Shown here one piece after another: positions 10,793 through 21,591 of a stretch of 64,000 bases of DNA. The DNA is from Paraconiothyrium sp. Pb-2020 (lineage: Eukaryota; Ascomycota; Dothideomycetes; Pleosporales; Didymosphaeriaceae). The position numbers and the translations under genes were made by a program. The DNA lies in the NCBI GenBank assembly GCA_022419385.1, contig JAJUBI010000006.1, positions 1,860,001 through 1,924,000 of the forward strand, in the 5' to 3' direction. A model generated the notes under the pieces. It had not been told where the DNA came from. It was given only the letters and a program-made list of their open reading frames with translations, and did not search any database. Numbering within the stretch: position 1 is the first letter of the stretch; each line of letters starts with the position of its first letter.

Positions 10793-13585
10793 CTACATGA
10801 CTACGCACTTGTCCCTGTCTTCTTGACCTGGTCCTACCACGCCGCTCTGCCGCCGGCCAGGGCGACCCGGGTGCTGCATAGTCGGCCTGGAGTTCCTTCT
10901 CCCGTGTTGTGGTATCTGATTGATCAAGGGTGCCGTTTGAGCATTGGCTTGGTAGGCGCTGCCCTGGGGTCGAAGTGGAGCGCTCGGACTTGCTGGGTGA
11001 CCTTGCGGTGGGTGGTAAGTCGGTGCTGTTGCGGCTTCTTCATACGTTGGTGGTGGGGCGGGCTCGTTGGCCGGACGATGGGTCTGAACATTATTGCGAC
11101 GAGGTGGAATGGCAGGTGGTGTTTCGCCCGGGCGAGACGTGCGGCGGTTCGGCGAACGCTGCTGAGACTGTGCTGTGATAGCGTCTTCCGAGAGTTGATT
11201 CTCTCTGCGACGACGCTCTTCTTGAGATCGGCGATGGCGGTCATCTTCCTCCTCCTGAAGTTGCAGTGCCAATGCGAGGTCGTGATCTTCTTGCTCTACC
11301 CTGCTTGGGTCCGAAGTGGGAGAAAGGGGTGCGACGTTCTCGGGTGGAACTTGTTCTAACGAGGAGGTGCCATGGTTGCCGCGCCGTTGTACAGTGGTCC
11401 AGCCTTCATCGTCACCTACGTTTAGCATGCTCTGTACGGGCGGCTGCGTCTGTGATCGTTGTGGTGAACTGCTATTACCCACAGGGCGGAAATCACCAGA
11501 GAAAAGCTCGCTCCCTTGGCCATTCACGTCCACAAGAGATTCCCAGACGATTTCATCGTGGGTCGAGTATCCCTGATCTGTCACCAGCGTCACAAGGTTC
11601 TCTGTCCGGGGATCTTTGTACAGAGTTGAGAAATGGTCGTTGCGGAAGAGAATAGCCACTTGACCGGGTTGAAGAGTCTCGCGCATAGTCTTCAGTCCAT
11701 ACGTAGTTAGCTGCGTTGGCCATAGATTGAGGAACTCCTTGATTGCATGGATGTCAGTGAACATCTGCTGCTCATCGGTAGACAAAGGTTCACCACTTTG
11801 CAGCTTTGCACCTAGCTCTTCCTCCTGGAACTGCACATATTGCGATGTCTCGTAGGTCTTAGCTATGCGATCAAAAGCACGATATGCGTCTGACCCTGGA
11901 TCGGGGAGCCACCCATGCACAAGTGGCAAGTTGAAGGTTCTGTAAAGCTTCATGTCCCGCGTATTCTCGAATCCGCCAGGTCGCGCAGCGAGTGCAGTGA
12001 GTATCGAAGTGCCGTCTGTTGCGTCTGGGTCCTGGACAAACATTGGGTTGACGTTTAATCCGGTATGCAAAGCGAGAAGAAACTTATACAAATCGCTTAC
12101 ATCCGGGAGCTCCTGAGCAGCGTCACCGCGGCGACCAGACATGAGCTCATCAAATACCGCGTCAAGAAGCAAGCCGAGGCTCACTTGCTCCCGTGTCCGC
12201 AATGTCTCAACAAGAGCAGTTTCCACATCAGCTGGAGTCGAGAGAACAAGAGCGTTGACCAACGCGAGTAGAGGACAGGGGCCATTGATGTTCTGCGTCA
12301 GAATCGGCGACGTCCTGATGCCGCGTTTGTTAACATCATGCCATCGGATGTGCTTGATCTGATAGGTCTCTTTTCGTTGTCTGTTCATCACTGTATTTGG
12401 TGATTCGGGAACTGTAGCTGCGGCTGGAACAATGCCTGTCTCCAGTGGACGAAGTGGCATAGGCGGTGGCTGGACTTGCTGCGGTCGCTGTGGCATTGGT
12501 GGCGGTTGTTCTTCTTGAGACCTCCGCGGTGGTAGTGCGGGCGCTGGTCCTTCGTCGGGCAAGGACGGTGCTGCGGGCGGAGGACGAGCGGGTGATTCTA
12601 TCGTGCTTGCAAAGTTGCTTTTATCCTGGCGATTCTGTTCTTCTCTAACTTCTCTGGCGGCCGCAGATTCTTGTGGTACGTCGAACGGATGCTGTTGCGT
12701 GACCGCAGGCTGAGGGACGATTTGGGCATCATCATTCCGTTGTTGTCCATAGCTTCGCTCAAATGCGTCTAGAGAGGTACTGTCGAGGCCTGATTTTTGA
12801 TGCAAAAGTCCATTTGAGTCCTGATTAGATGGTGCGCCAGCCGTGCTTGGCGATTGCACTGCGATCGCAGGGGGTGGGGTCTGTGATTTGAAACCTTGTT
12901 GTACAATAGGTGATGAGTTGTTGCGGTTTAGGTCAAGGTTCGCCATATGGTTTGTCGGGGTAGAAGGCGTCTGGAAAGAAGGTAATTCCACGGCGTATTG
13001 CTGAGCTTGCGCTGGAGCGTCACCCCAAATCTGTTGACTGCTCTCGCCCTCGAAGTTGCTCTGGCCTGTTTGCTGGATCTTGAGGTATGGGTTATTGGTC
13101 TGTAACGGTATCGAGCCTCCGGAAGCGTTGCTCGTGTACGATGACGAAGTAGCACCCGTAGGCTCGGGCGAGATCTTTTCAAGTGGTCTTTTGATCGGCA
13201 TGCCCTTTAGTGGTCCTGCCTTCAATACATCGGGAAGCGAATCCTTCTTCTCAGCGGCTGGAGGTGGTACCGGCTTCCCTCCACCGATCTTCAGCGGGTC
13301 AGGCAGGTCGTTCTCGGGAGTGTCATCATCTGACTGGTCCCACTCGTCGTCGCTGTATACAGAGTCATTGTCATCGTCATCCTTTCGCTTCTGTGCCTCA
13401 TCAAGAGGCTTCAGTTGGAATGCGGGCGATTCGTTGAGGTCCGGTGAATAGACATCGGCATGGCCGGTCGAGAGGGCGGGATGTTGGGGTACGCGTTCTT
13501 CGGAGGGGGTCGTTGGATAGGGAGGGTTATTTGTCGCGTGAGACAGAGGGCGCGGGACAAGGTCTTCCTGCTTGCGTAGCACCAT
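10793..13585 (-). CDS. MINDY-family deubiquitinase with C-terminal CaaX box
   Basis: MINDY (FAM63) enzymes are cysteine proteases that trim Lys48-linked ubiquitin chains. A single exon of 930 aa. The catalytic domain covers roughly residues 405-690: oxyanion Gln and nucleophile Cys437 in QNINGPCPLLAL, and general-base His651 in RNDHFSTLYK. About 400 residues of Pro/Ser/Gln-rich sequence precede it, including poly-proline stretches (PPPMPQRPQQVQPPPMP) that could bind SH3 domains. The C-terminal tail is also low-complexity and carries LALALQLQEEEDD, which resembles a ubiquitin-interacting motif (D/E-rich, xxALxLQ). The last four residues, CVVM, form a CaaX box predicted to be farnesylated, implying membrane attachment. 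Human MINDY1/2 are also reported to carry C-terminal CaaX motifs. The start is a real ATG. Confidence 0.93.
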   Translation of the reverse strand: MVLRKQEDLVPRPLSHATNNPPYPTTPSEERVPQHPALSTGHADVYSPDLNESPAFQLKPLDEAQKRKDDDDNDSVYSDDEWDQSDDDTPENDLPDPLKIGGGKPVPPPAAEKKDSLPDVLKAGPLKGMPIKRPLEKISPEPTGATSSSYTSNASGGSIPLQTNNPYLKIQQTGQSNFEGESSQQIWGDAPAQAQQYAVELPSFQTPSTPTNHMANLDLNRNNSSPIVQQGFKSQTPPPAIAVQSPSTAGAPSNQDSNGLLHQKSGLDSTSLDAFERSYGQQRNDDAQIVPQPAVTQQHPFDVPQESAAAREVREEQNRQDKSNFASTIESPARPPPAAPSLPDEGPAPALPPRRSQEEQPPPMPQRPQQVQPPPMPLRPLETGIVPAAATVPESPNTVMNRQRKETYQIKHIRWHDVNKRGIRTSPILTQNINGPCPLLALVNALVLSTPADVETALVETLRTREQVSLGLLLDAVFDELMSGRRGDAAQELPDVSDLYKFLLALHTGLNVNPMFVQDPDATDGTSILTALAARPGGFENTRDMKLYRTFNLPLVHGWLPDPGSDAYRAFDRIAKTYETSQYVQFQEEELGAKLQSGEPLSTDEQQMFTDIHAIKEFLNLWPTQLTTYGLKTMRETLQPGQVAILFRNDHFSTLYKDPRTENLVTLVTDQGYSTHDEIVWESLVDVNGQGSELFSGDFRPVGNSSSPQRSQTQPPVQSMLNVGDDEGWTTVQRRGNHGTSSLEQVPPENVAPLSPTSDPSRVEQEDHDLALALQLQEEEDDRHRRSQEERRRRENQLSEDAITAQSQQRSPNRRTSRPGETPPAIPPRRNNVQTHRPANEPAPPPTYEEAATAPTYHPPQGHPASPSAPLRPQGSAYQANAQTAPLINQIPQHGRRNSRPTMQHPGRPGRRQSGVVGPGQEDRDKCVVM

Positions 13586-14055
13586 GGCGGGTTGTGGTGT
13601 TCTTATACGATAGGCCGCTGTTGAGCTCCAGCCTTCGGCACCCGTTCGTTGACAACTTGGCGTGTAGTAAAGGTGCTATCGCAAGCAAAATTCAGGTTCA
13701 AGATTAGGAGGAGCTCTCTACTAAAAGCGGAACACGCTGGCTGTGACTCGAGTGGAGGCAAATACGAGGCAGAGCGTACGCGGCTCTCGGATGTGGTGAT
13801 TGTGGGAGCTTGCAGTTCGCCCGATGACGACTGCTTGGTCCCAGCTTTGAGGCGCAGGTGGCGCAAAGGATATGTTGGGGGAAAAGCGCAGATCGTGGTC
13901 GAGCCGGTCAATTTTCCCCGACCGTACCTGAGTCTTCGAAATTATTTTGGTTCTGATAATTACACGTCAAAACCCCAATTCAGTATTCTTTGCGAACCCA
14001 CAAAGTGTGCGCATGGCTCGGTGAAGAGAGACGCGCTATAGAACAAGGCCGCGCA
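13586..14055. promoter_or_regulatory. shared divergent promoter, MINDY / TRM6
   Basis: A 470-bp intergenic region between two divergent genes. ORFs crossing it have no family resemblance and contradict the flanking starts. No specific site identified. Confidence 0.5.
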
Positions 14056-15972
14056 ATGCATTCGCACGTTCGACCGAATACGCACATCGCCTTGCGCCTG
14101 CCTTCGGGCATCCTCAAGCTCGTGGAGACCACGCCCAATACGTACGTCGACTAGCACAGTGAGCACCTGAGGCCTGCTTTTCGCGTTTTCCGTGATTTGT
14201 ATCTAATTGCATATAGTAACATCAATCTCGGAAAGTTTGGGACTTTCAATTCAAATCAGATCATCGGTCGCCCATACCGCCTCACATACGAGTTCCTCGA
14301 TCAAGAAGACCCGAAAGCGCAACCAAAACTCCGCGTCGTACCTGCCTCAGAACTCCACGCGGAAGCTCTGGGAAGCGACCATGCAACACCCGCTGAGAGT
14401 CGGGAAGATGATGTGCCCACCGAGGGCGGTGTCGCATACGACATCGTGGGCGAAGACGGTGCGGTCATCATGCGCAACAACCGCTTGACCGTCGACGATC
14501 CTTCACGACAGACGTTGTCCATGGACGAAATCGAGGAGCTGAAGAAGGCGGGGTCGGGCTCTGGGAAGGATATCATAGACAAAATCATGGCCTCGCATAT
14601 GGGCATTGAAGAGAAGACAAAATTCTCCCTTGCAAAATACACGCTTCGGAAATCGCGAAAGTATCTTAAGAGATTCACGGTGCTCCCGCTCGATATTCCA
14701 CTACTCACCGAATACGTGACTGAGAAAGAGGCGTACAGAATCATGGAGCTGCGCGATGACTCTTTGGGACTGATTTGCAGCTGGGCAAATGTTCACAGTG
14801 GAGCAACGAGTCGCGTTATGACAGTGGAGGACGGCACAAGGCAGGTTGGCGGAGGCAGATGGCTGGTAGTGGATGACACTGGTGGATTGGTGACTGCGGC
14901 ACTTGCTGAACGGATGGGAATTTTGTATCCACATGCAGAAGAGGAGGGACCAGATTTCGAAGAAGAGGATGATGAGAACTCACAGCTTGAACAGAACGAC
15001 AACGACACGCCAGCGACGACTACACCTGCAGCGACCGCGACACCAGCGACAGAAGATACCCCCATGCCCGATGCCACCACAGACCCAACAGCAACTGCAC
15101 CAAACGGTACATCGATAGATCCGCCTCGCTTATCCCGAAAACCCCGGCAACACATTCCCCAATCCTCCGCCTTCACAAATACCCTCACCGTCCTCCACCC
15201 CAACAATCAGCCGAATCTCTCCCATCTCAAATACTTCGGCTTCGACTCGGGCGATCCTACTCCTTCCCACCCCCTCTACACACACCTGAAATCCCTCTCC
15301 TGGTTACAACTCCTCTCCCCTGCCGACGACCCAACCTACCTCGAGCCCGAAGTGATACCCGAGGAGACACTTGCGACTTTCAAGAGCTCGAAACGGGGGA
15401 ATTACTATCGGAAAAGAAGAAGGTGGGAGCGAACGAAGAGGGTTGTGGATGAGACGCGGGCGGGCGGGTTCGACGGATTGGTGGTAGGGAGTAGTATGGA
15501 GCCCATGAGTGTGTTGAAGGAGTGCGTGCCGCTTCTTAAGGGCGGAGGACAGGTTGTGGTGTACAGTCCGAATGCAGAACCGTTGGTGCAGTTGTGCGAT
15601 TACTACAGCAAAGAACGACGGACAGCGTACATTGCAAGTCAATTTGGACACCAGGCACAGGACAATGGGAAAAGGAGGAAGCAGATTGGGTTGGATGAAG
15701 AGGAGGAAGATGGGGCGGAGGGCGAGGAGGAAGAGGATAGCTTTCCCGTTAATCCAACATTGCTGCTCGCTCCTTCCTTGCAGACTGCGAGAGCGAGACA
15801 GTGGCAGGTTCTGCCTGGAAGGACGCATGCTTTCATGACGAGTAGGGGTGGTGCAGAGGGTTTTTTGTTTACTGCAACAAGGGTGCTGCCAATTGAGGGG
15901 AAGGTGGAGGCTAGGGGACTAAGGGGTGGCAAGAAGAGGAAGACAGGGGCGGACACGTCTGCCCCAGCGTGA
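14056..15972 (+). CDS. TRM6: tRNA (adenine58-N1)-methyltransferase non-catalytic subunit TRM6/GCD10
   Basis: Trm6 pairs with catalytic Trm61 to make m1A58 in tRNA, including initiator tRNA, in the nucleus. Model join(14056..14141, 14217..15972), 613 aa. The 75-bp intron (GTACGT...ATATAG) joins the short first exon MHSHVRPNTHIALRLPSG...TPNT to NINLGKFGTFNSNQIIGRPY, a hallmark N-terminal beta-barrel sequence. Downstream are the family stretches FSLAKYTLRKSRKYLKRFTV and SWANVHSGATSR. An acidic Thr/Ala-rich linker (about residues 270-325) separates it from the Rossmann-like C-terminal half (FDGLVVGSSMEPMSV), which lacks a SAM-binding glycine motif, as expected for this subunit. The longer upstream frame at 14197 is intronic. 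Confidence 0.95.
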
Positions 15973-16183
15973 GCTTGAGCATTTGAATGCATATATGGTT
16001 GGACCTGTAGTATGTAGAACCATTTTTAGCCGGAGGCTTCGACTTCAGTTCGAACATTTGAAGCATTGACATAAAGTATCTTTACTGGTCAGAACACCGT
16101 ATCAAATGATTCAATATCTATTGCTTTAACTCTTTCAAAGATTTGGTTTTCATTCCATAGATGTCATCTGCCCCACGCTGCCC

Positions 16184-16880
16184 CTACAAGGCCTTCCCCA
16201 TGAACTTCCTCTTCGTAAAGCTCAGCCACCACTTGCTGGGAACCTGCGCACCATCGGCATATAACCTGTTCAACAACCTCGTCGCCAGCTCTTGCCGCAT
16301 CTGCATGATGTACTGCCTCAGCACCTCCGCTTGATTCCTGTCCGAAGGCGCTTCGAAGGCCTGATTCAGAGGGAACCCTGCATCTCCAGGTATGGCGAAG
16401 TTTGTGTCGAGCGCGATGTTCATGACGGCCTTCTCAGCATCCCTCCTGCCCATCCCTGGCTTAACCTTGCTCAAAACCTCACTCACAAACAGAATGCCAT
16501 AGATCATGACTCGATCCGCAGGGCCCTTGATCTCGAAGTTGCGAAAGAACGTGTTGGCCCGGAAGAGACTGAGCACTTCGTCGAGGGGATCGTAAGACTC
16601 ATGGTTGGCCTCGATTGTAAGATCGGAGACATCGGCGGGGAGAGCGGGGAGCTGGATGGCGGGGCCACGCGTGCGCGTGCGAAGAGGAAGGAGGGCGAAG
16701 TTGCCTAGTATTTGGGGTAAGAGGGTGCGTGTAGAATGAGAAGGAAGTGGGCAAGATACCGATCAGCTGCTGGTTTGGCTCATCGAGGAAGACGGAGTGG
16801 TAGGCCTGGAGGAGGGTCAGTATGGATTGAGACGAAGAATAGCGCAACAAGAGCTAGCAAAGTATATTACTCACAGGCAT
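16184..16880 (-). CDS. ARC18: Arp2/3 complex subunit 3 (ARPC3, p21-Arc)
   Basis: A structural subunit of the Arp2/3 actin-nucleating complex at cortical actin patches. Model complement(join(16184..16704, 16760..16805, 16875..16880)), 190 aa. The first coding exon is only six bases (ATG CCT), giving MP-AYHSVFLDEPNQQLIG-NFALLP, which matches the family start. Recognisable blocks: RANTFFRNFEIKGPADR, PGDAGFPLN, and the invariant end PSKWWLSFTKRKFMGKAL. Size matches the family (175-190 aa). It converges with TRM6 (211 bp between the stop codons) and diverges from RFC3. The tiny exon is easily missed by gene callers. Confidence 0.95.
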
Positions 16881-17041
16881 GTTGGATGTGTGAGCCCGCT
16901 CTACAGAGTGCGTTCGCGGTGTTTGTGGGGAAGCTTGGGGATTTCGGGGGGCGGAGGTGACGGCGGTGCAGTCGTAGCTTCCAGGTAGGTGGGATGTCCG
17001 CGCCTGGTCTGTGCGCCCTCAATTAACACGTCCAATGCGCG

Positions 17042-17047
17042 ACGCGT
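17042..17047. promoter_or_regulatory. candidate MCB box (ACGCGT) upstream of RFC3
   Basis: ACGCGT, inside the palindrome GACGCGTC, lies 112 bp before the RFC3 start in the 278-bp ARPC3/RFC3 divergent promoter. MCB sites bind MBF and drive G1/S genes in yeasts. The hexamer also occurs elsewhere in the window, so the position, not the motif alone, makes it suggestive. Confidence 0.35.
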
Positions 17048-17158
17048 CTTCCGTCCCGCACTATTGTCGAGCCTCAAGTTCTCGCGCACAACCGTCTTCC
17101 AAACCTTCCGGGGTCTACTGAAAGTGACCAGAGTTCCTCGTAAAGCGATTAACCCAAC

Positions 17159-18442
17159 ATGTCTGATTACGAGGATGAGATGGACGTTGATGCGCCTGCC
17201 GCAGACACATTGATTCAATTCAGTGGAGACACGAAGAAGGGAAAGCGGAGCGCTGCCAACCTTCCAGTGGAGGCCGAAGATTCTTTGCCATGGTAAGATG
17301 AACCATCCAATACGTTCAATATGTACTGACTGGGTCAAGGGTGGAGAAATACCGACCCAACTCGTTAGACGACGTCGAAGGTCACAAAGACATCATAGCT
17401 ACGATCAACAAGTTTGTAGACTCAAATGTAGAGCTGTCAATATGCTGGGAACAAGTTCACGGTCTGACATGCCCAGCGACTACCGCATCTCCTTCTCTAC
17501 GGCCCCCCTGGTACCGGCAAAACATCTACTGTCCTCGCTCTCGCACGGCGGATATACGGTGCCAAAAATATGCGGCAAATGGTGCTAGAACTGAATGCTT
17601 CCGATGACAGAGGTATCGATGTGGTCCGCGAGCAGATCAAAACCTTCAGTAGCACGAAGCAAATTTTTGCTGTTGCACCCAAAGCTGGCGAGGCTTCCTC
17701 ATTGGCAACGTTCAAGCTGATCATCCTGGACGAGGCAGATGCTATGACATCTACGGCACAAATGGCGCTACGACGAATCATGGAGAAGTACACAGCAAAT
17801 ACCCGATTTTGCATCATCGCAAACTACACGCATAAGCTGTCGCCTGCTCTACTTTCGAGATGCACACGGTTCCGATTCTCACCATTGAAAGAGGGTGATA
17901 TAAGAAGTTTAGTAGACAAAGTCATTGAAGAAGAGAAAGTCAATATCACGCAAGACGCAACCAACTCGCTTGTAACCTTAAGTAAGGGCGATATGCGGCG
18001 CGCGCTAAACGTCCTACAAGCGTGCCACGCATCGAGTACACCACTCCAACCACCCGGCAAGCCAGCGCCGGACCCAAGCACCATCGTGCGAGACCAGATC
18101 ACCCAAACTACAATCTACGACTGCATAGCTGCACCTCACCCCGCTGACGTCACCTACATCCTCAACATGCTGCTGGAAACGGGCGACATCACCCAGTGTC
18201 TGAAGACGATCAACACTATCAAGGCGCAAAAGGGTCTTGCGTTGGCCGACATCCTGACGGCATTGAGCGAAGAGTTGGTGAAGAACGACGTACCCTCTCA
18301 GACGATGGTGACATGGATGTCAGGTCTGGCGGATATTGAGTATCGACTGAGCGGTGGCGGAAGCGAGGCGATCCAGACGGGTGCGACTATAGGTGTCGTC
18401 AGGACAGGTGTGGAACTGTTAGCGCATGGAAAAAAGGTGTAG
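17159..18442 (+). CDS. RFC3: replication factor C subunit 3 (clamp loader AAA+ ATPase)
   Basis: RFC loads the PCNA sliding clamp onto primed DNA. Model join(17159..17292, 17340..17427, 17477..18442), 395 aa. The introns (47 and 49 bp) yield SLPW-VEKYRPNSLDDVEGH and KFVDSN-RLPHLLLYGPPGTG, both diagnostic. AAA+ motifs: Walker A GPPGTGKT (about residues 83-90), Walker B LIILDEAD, and the arginine finger in SRCTRF. The C-terminal collar domain follows with TIYDCIAAPHP. The N-terminal ~40 residues are an acidic, polar extension (MSDYEDEMDVD). Length fits RFC3-type subunits plus this extension. Without splicing the reading frame breaks before Walker A. Confidence 0.96.
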
Positions 18443-19487
18443 AGTAAAGGCGCTGACTAAAGGAAAACACACAGTGTAAAAGAAGATTTACATGAAGCTT
18501 TAGGGGATGTTATGATACCACTTGTAGACGCTTGGGACGACCATGATTCATACCTTGTCATTCCAAATCGAACGCAATCACCTCCACAGGATCACTGGGA
18601 ACTGTATTTGTCCACGATGCACTTATTTGCTGGTCGGTGCAGCTATGCACGGCACAGTCTGGGGACAAAGGTCTTCGCACGCAGTATAGATGGAGCCCCC
18701 GAGATGCCAAGGCTCAATGTGACTTATATGCGCACTCCAGTCACTGGGTCGCGACCCTCTACATGCGCTCCAGGGATTACATAGCCTAAGGGAACTTGAA
18801 GTCCGACAAGTTTTCCGACACTGCTATTATTGACACGAGCTGGAACAGGTAACCTTTCATAGAAAGATAGATATCGGCACTTTAGCGCCGTCTCCGCCTC
18901 GCGCGTGTTTCACAAGTCTCCAGTCAGGCAGACGCGCCGCTAGTCTACCGCGCTTTCGTCGCGTCGTGATATTTATACACAATGCGAGACTCGTACACAA
19001 CGGCGGATCCTTTCACTAACACCCTAGAATCGTATATCGCCGCTTCGGCCACAGTTTCGATATTTTTTCTCGCATAAACGACTCGCACCTTTTCATTGTT
19101 TAGAGAAAGGCGATGATCATACCGATATCTTCACCATCACCAAGGCCTGAGTGTCTGGCCGACCGATTTAGCAAAATCGTAAAGAAATTCTTTCGATCCA
19201 GCTCTAGATTGCGTCCGCTTGAAGTTGAGGATTACCAGCACAACTAGTCTGCCAAAAAGATAAGTACTGTCTAGGAATTCCAACCTTCCCTCATCAAAAG
19301 GACTTTTTAGCACGACTCACCCTGTCTTCATAAAGGCACGACCACCGCTGTTCTGGTCGATCTATTTAAAATCCCAGTCCTTAGAACAACAATACATATC
19401 TGGGAGGCCAGCAAGATTTCCATTGTTTGGTCACTCTTCAACAATCGCATCACACCATCCACTACTCAAGAATACCAGAACGAGACC
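18443..19487. other. intergenic, promoter of the repeat protein
   Basis: About 1 kb with no supported gene. A 90-codon frame at 18512-18784 resembles nothing known. The region nearest 19487 is pyrimidine-rich and probably the leader of the next gene. Confidence 0.45.
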
Positions 19488-20884
19488 ATGTCTTCGTTTA
19501 CCTCAGACCATTCTGCCTCAAAGAAGCGGGCAGCACAAAAACAAGATGACACAGAAGCGCCTCGTGTTAAGATCCCTCGATCCGCCTTCACATCATTCGG
19601 ATTAGCGTCACTTCCCTCGTCACCACCCCTGCTTGCTCTCTCCTTGTCTCTCCCAGAGTGCACTCCCACCAGGAGCACCATGATTCTGGCCTTCGTCTTC
19701 CGTTCTCACTGTCCAATTTGGCTCCTGAGAACGGGTTGAAGAAACGATCACGTATGTTCAATGATGTTGGAGACATTGACTTTGTGGCGAGCATGAATAA
19801 GCCATCGAACAAGCCGCGTTCGTTCGGCTTGACTCCAAGCACGTCTTCGCCTGATTTGGAAGAAACCGCGGCGCCGGTGCAGACAGAGTTTGAGGGTCCG
19901 ATAAATTTAATGGATCCTCGCACCGGCCGGATCGCCTCGACGCGCGACCCTCGTGGCGGTTTTGGTTACGATCCGGTCATGAATTTCACACCCGAAAGTA
20001 GCTTCAATAGCTTCAGCTCCGTGGATACAAGCGTGAAGCGTCCGATCAGCTATAGCGGCCTCGGACCGATCAATCTGGTGGATGCTCATTCCGGTGAGAT
20101 TTTCACGACGCGTGATCCTCGTGGTGGCTTTGGATATGATCCAGATCTCAACTTCACACCCGAAAACAGCTTCGACTTAGTGCAGACGACTGCATCGATT
20201 AGTCGCAACGCTCTAGATCCTAATAAGCCACCAATACATGCGGTGAGCATGTTCGGTCCCCGACAGAACAACCTTGCTCAGCAAGGAGAGGATGATGATT
20301 CGAAAACTGTTGTCAGCAGTCCGCAGGCTGTGGTCGATGCAAAGAAGCTCCCATCTTCGGGACAATCCTCTTTCTCCGTCTCCGAGATCATTGAACCCAA
20401 CTCTTCGTTTGATGATGTGCTCGTCTGCCGCGCCAATGGTGACTCATCGTACAAATCTCCGTCCACGAAGCCTTGCTCTGCGGCTGCAAACATGGAGGAC
20501 ATCCATAAAGCGGAGCATTCCGCCGGAGAGCTGCTAAAATTGCGACCCGATTCCGAAAGCATTTGCGACATCATGGTGTCGCGTCTTGAGCGCATGATGA
20601 ATGCCAAGATTGCGAGCGCAAAGCAGGAAGCAAAGGTGAGTAGAACGACGCCAGTAGTACCAAGGCCCGTCGATGCTGCGAACCAGCTCCTCAAATACTT
20701 GATAGAGCAGAAGGAGACGCGCCTAGAGATGGGTGAAGACAAGGGAACGGTCGACCTTGAAAACGCTTGGGCAGGTTGGCTCGTGAAGGTGACACAGTCT
20801 GGGGTCATGCATCTGAAGCAACCCGGCTGCAAGTGTCGACCTGAATTGATGGCGGCTGAACCAGAGAAAGGAAATTGGTCATAG
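19488..20884 (+). CDS. unrecognised protein with two 56-residue DPRGGFGYDP repeats
   Basis: I do not recognise this family. Provisional model join(19488..19565, 19673..20884), 429 aa. Exon 1 encodes a basic start (MSSFTSDHSASKKRAAQKQD). The intron (GTTAAG...CCACCAG) is the best phase-0 choice but is not certain. Two copies of a unit begin at residues 101 and 157 (nucleotides 19895 and 20063). Each reads roughly GPINLxD, then a TRDPRGGFGYDP core, then NFTPExSF. The C-terminal half is Ser/Asp-rich, with a helical stretch near the end (LLKYLIEQKETRLEMGED) and a final basic/Cys-containing tail (QPGCKCRPELMA). No signal peptide or membrane span, so cytoplasmic or nuclear. The exon 2 frame starts with GTG upstream of the acceptor, so it needs exon 1. 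Confidence 0.6.
19895..20180 (+). repeat. two-copy 168-bp in-frame repeat
   Basis: Two copies offset by 168 bp encode the GPINL...RDPRGGFGYDP...NFTPExSF unit. The nucleotide sequences have diverged while the protein core is nearly identical, which suggests an old duplication kept by selection. Confidence 0.7.
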
Positions 20885-21591
20885 AGCGCAGTAGTAGTAG
20901 GCTTATATTGCTTGAGATCTACCTGTCTCATTCAACTTATACTTCCTTAGAAGATGCTTCCGTCTGTTCATGGCGGTTCCAAGTATCTTTCGACAGGCTT
21001 TCGACTAGATTGAACACATGTTGTTCATAGTGTAACAGGTGTTGGTTTGCGGCTCGTTTCAAGGGCTACGATACGCAAGCTTTGCGCTGAGGAAAGATAG
21101 CGCACAACGCAGACCTGCATCAAAGCGACTCTCAGGCTTCATAAAAGCCTCAGAATCCTCAAGATAGACACATGCAAATAGGAGCTTCCTGCGTGTCAAT
21201 ATTAAGCTTCGTTGTGACCCCTGATCTTGTCATCCCTGACAAATTATTCAGCAACACCCATGCTGGCTTTGCCCAACACGGGTGCCTAGCCCCCAACCAG
21301 GTACCAGAAACTCTACCGGAGTATCCGACTTCTTGACCTTAGCTTCTGCCACGTTCTTTGCACGCTCTCGCAGCGCGATTTCCCAATTGCACGAGTCGTT
21401 GACGTCACACTACTCATGCACTAACCGTTTCAAGCCTCGTCTTTGAAACACCACTCTTCTCGTCAACATGGCCTTAAGTCACGATACAAAGCTACACAGG
21501 CACCTTTCTTTCCCTCTCCTTTACAATCCGATTAACGGAAATACACCAAGTGATTGACCTCGTGCCCGACGAAGGAGTCTACTTGCTCACC
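20885..21591. promoter_or_regulatory. promoter of the cyclopropane-synthase-like gene, with CRE octamer
   Basis: A 700-bp gap. TGACGTCA at 21400-21407, a perfect ATF/CREB palindrome, lies 185 bp before the ATG at 21592. A possible upstream ATG (21469) runs into a stop and looks like leader. No other gene seen. Confidence 0.4.

Noticed and set aside
13056..13451. 131-codon plus-strand ORF inside the MINDY gene
   Set aside because: Antisense shadow of the low-complexity N-terminal region of MINDY.
18512..18784. 90-codon ORF downstream of RFC3
   Set aside because: No family resemblance, no intron evidence, and positioned in the expected 3' UTR.
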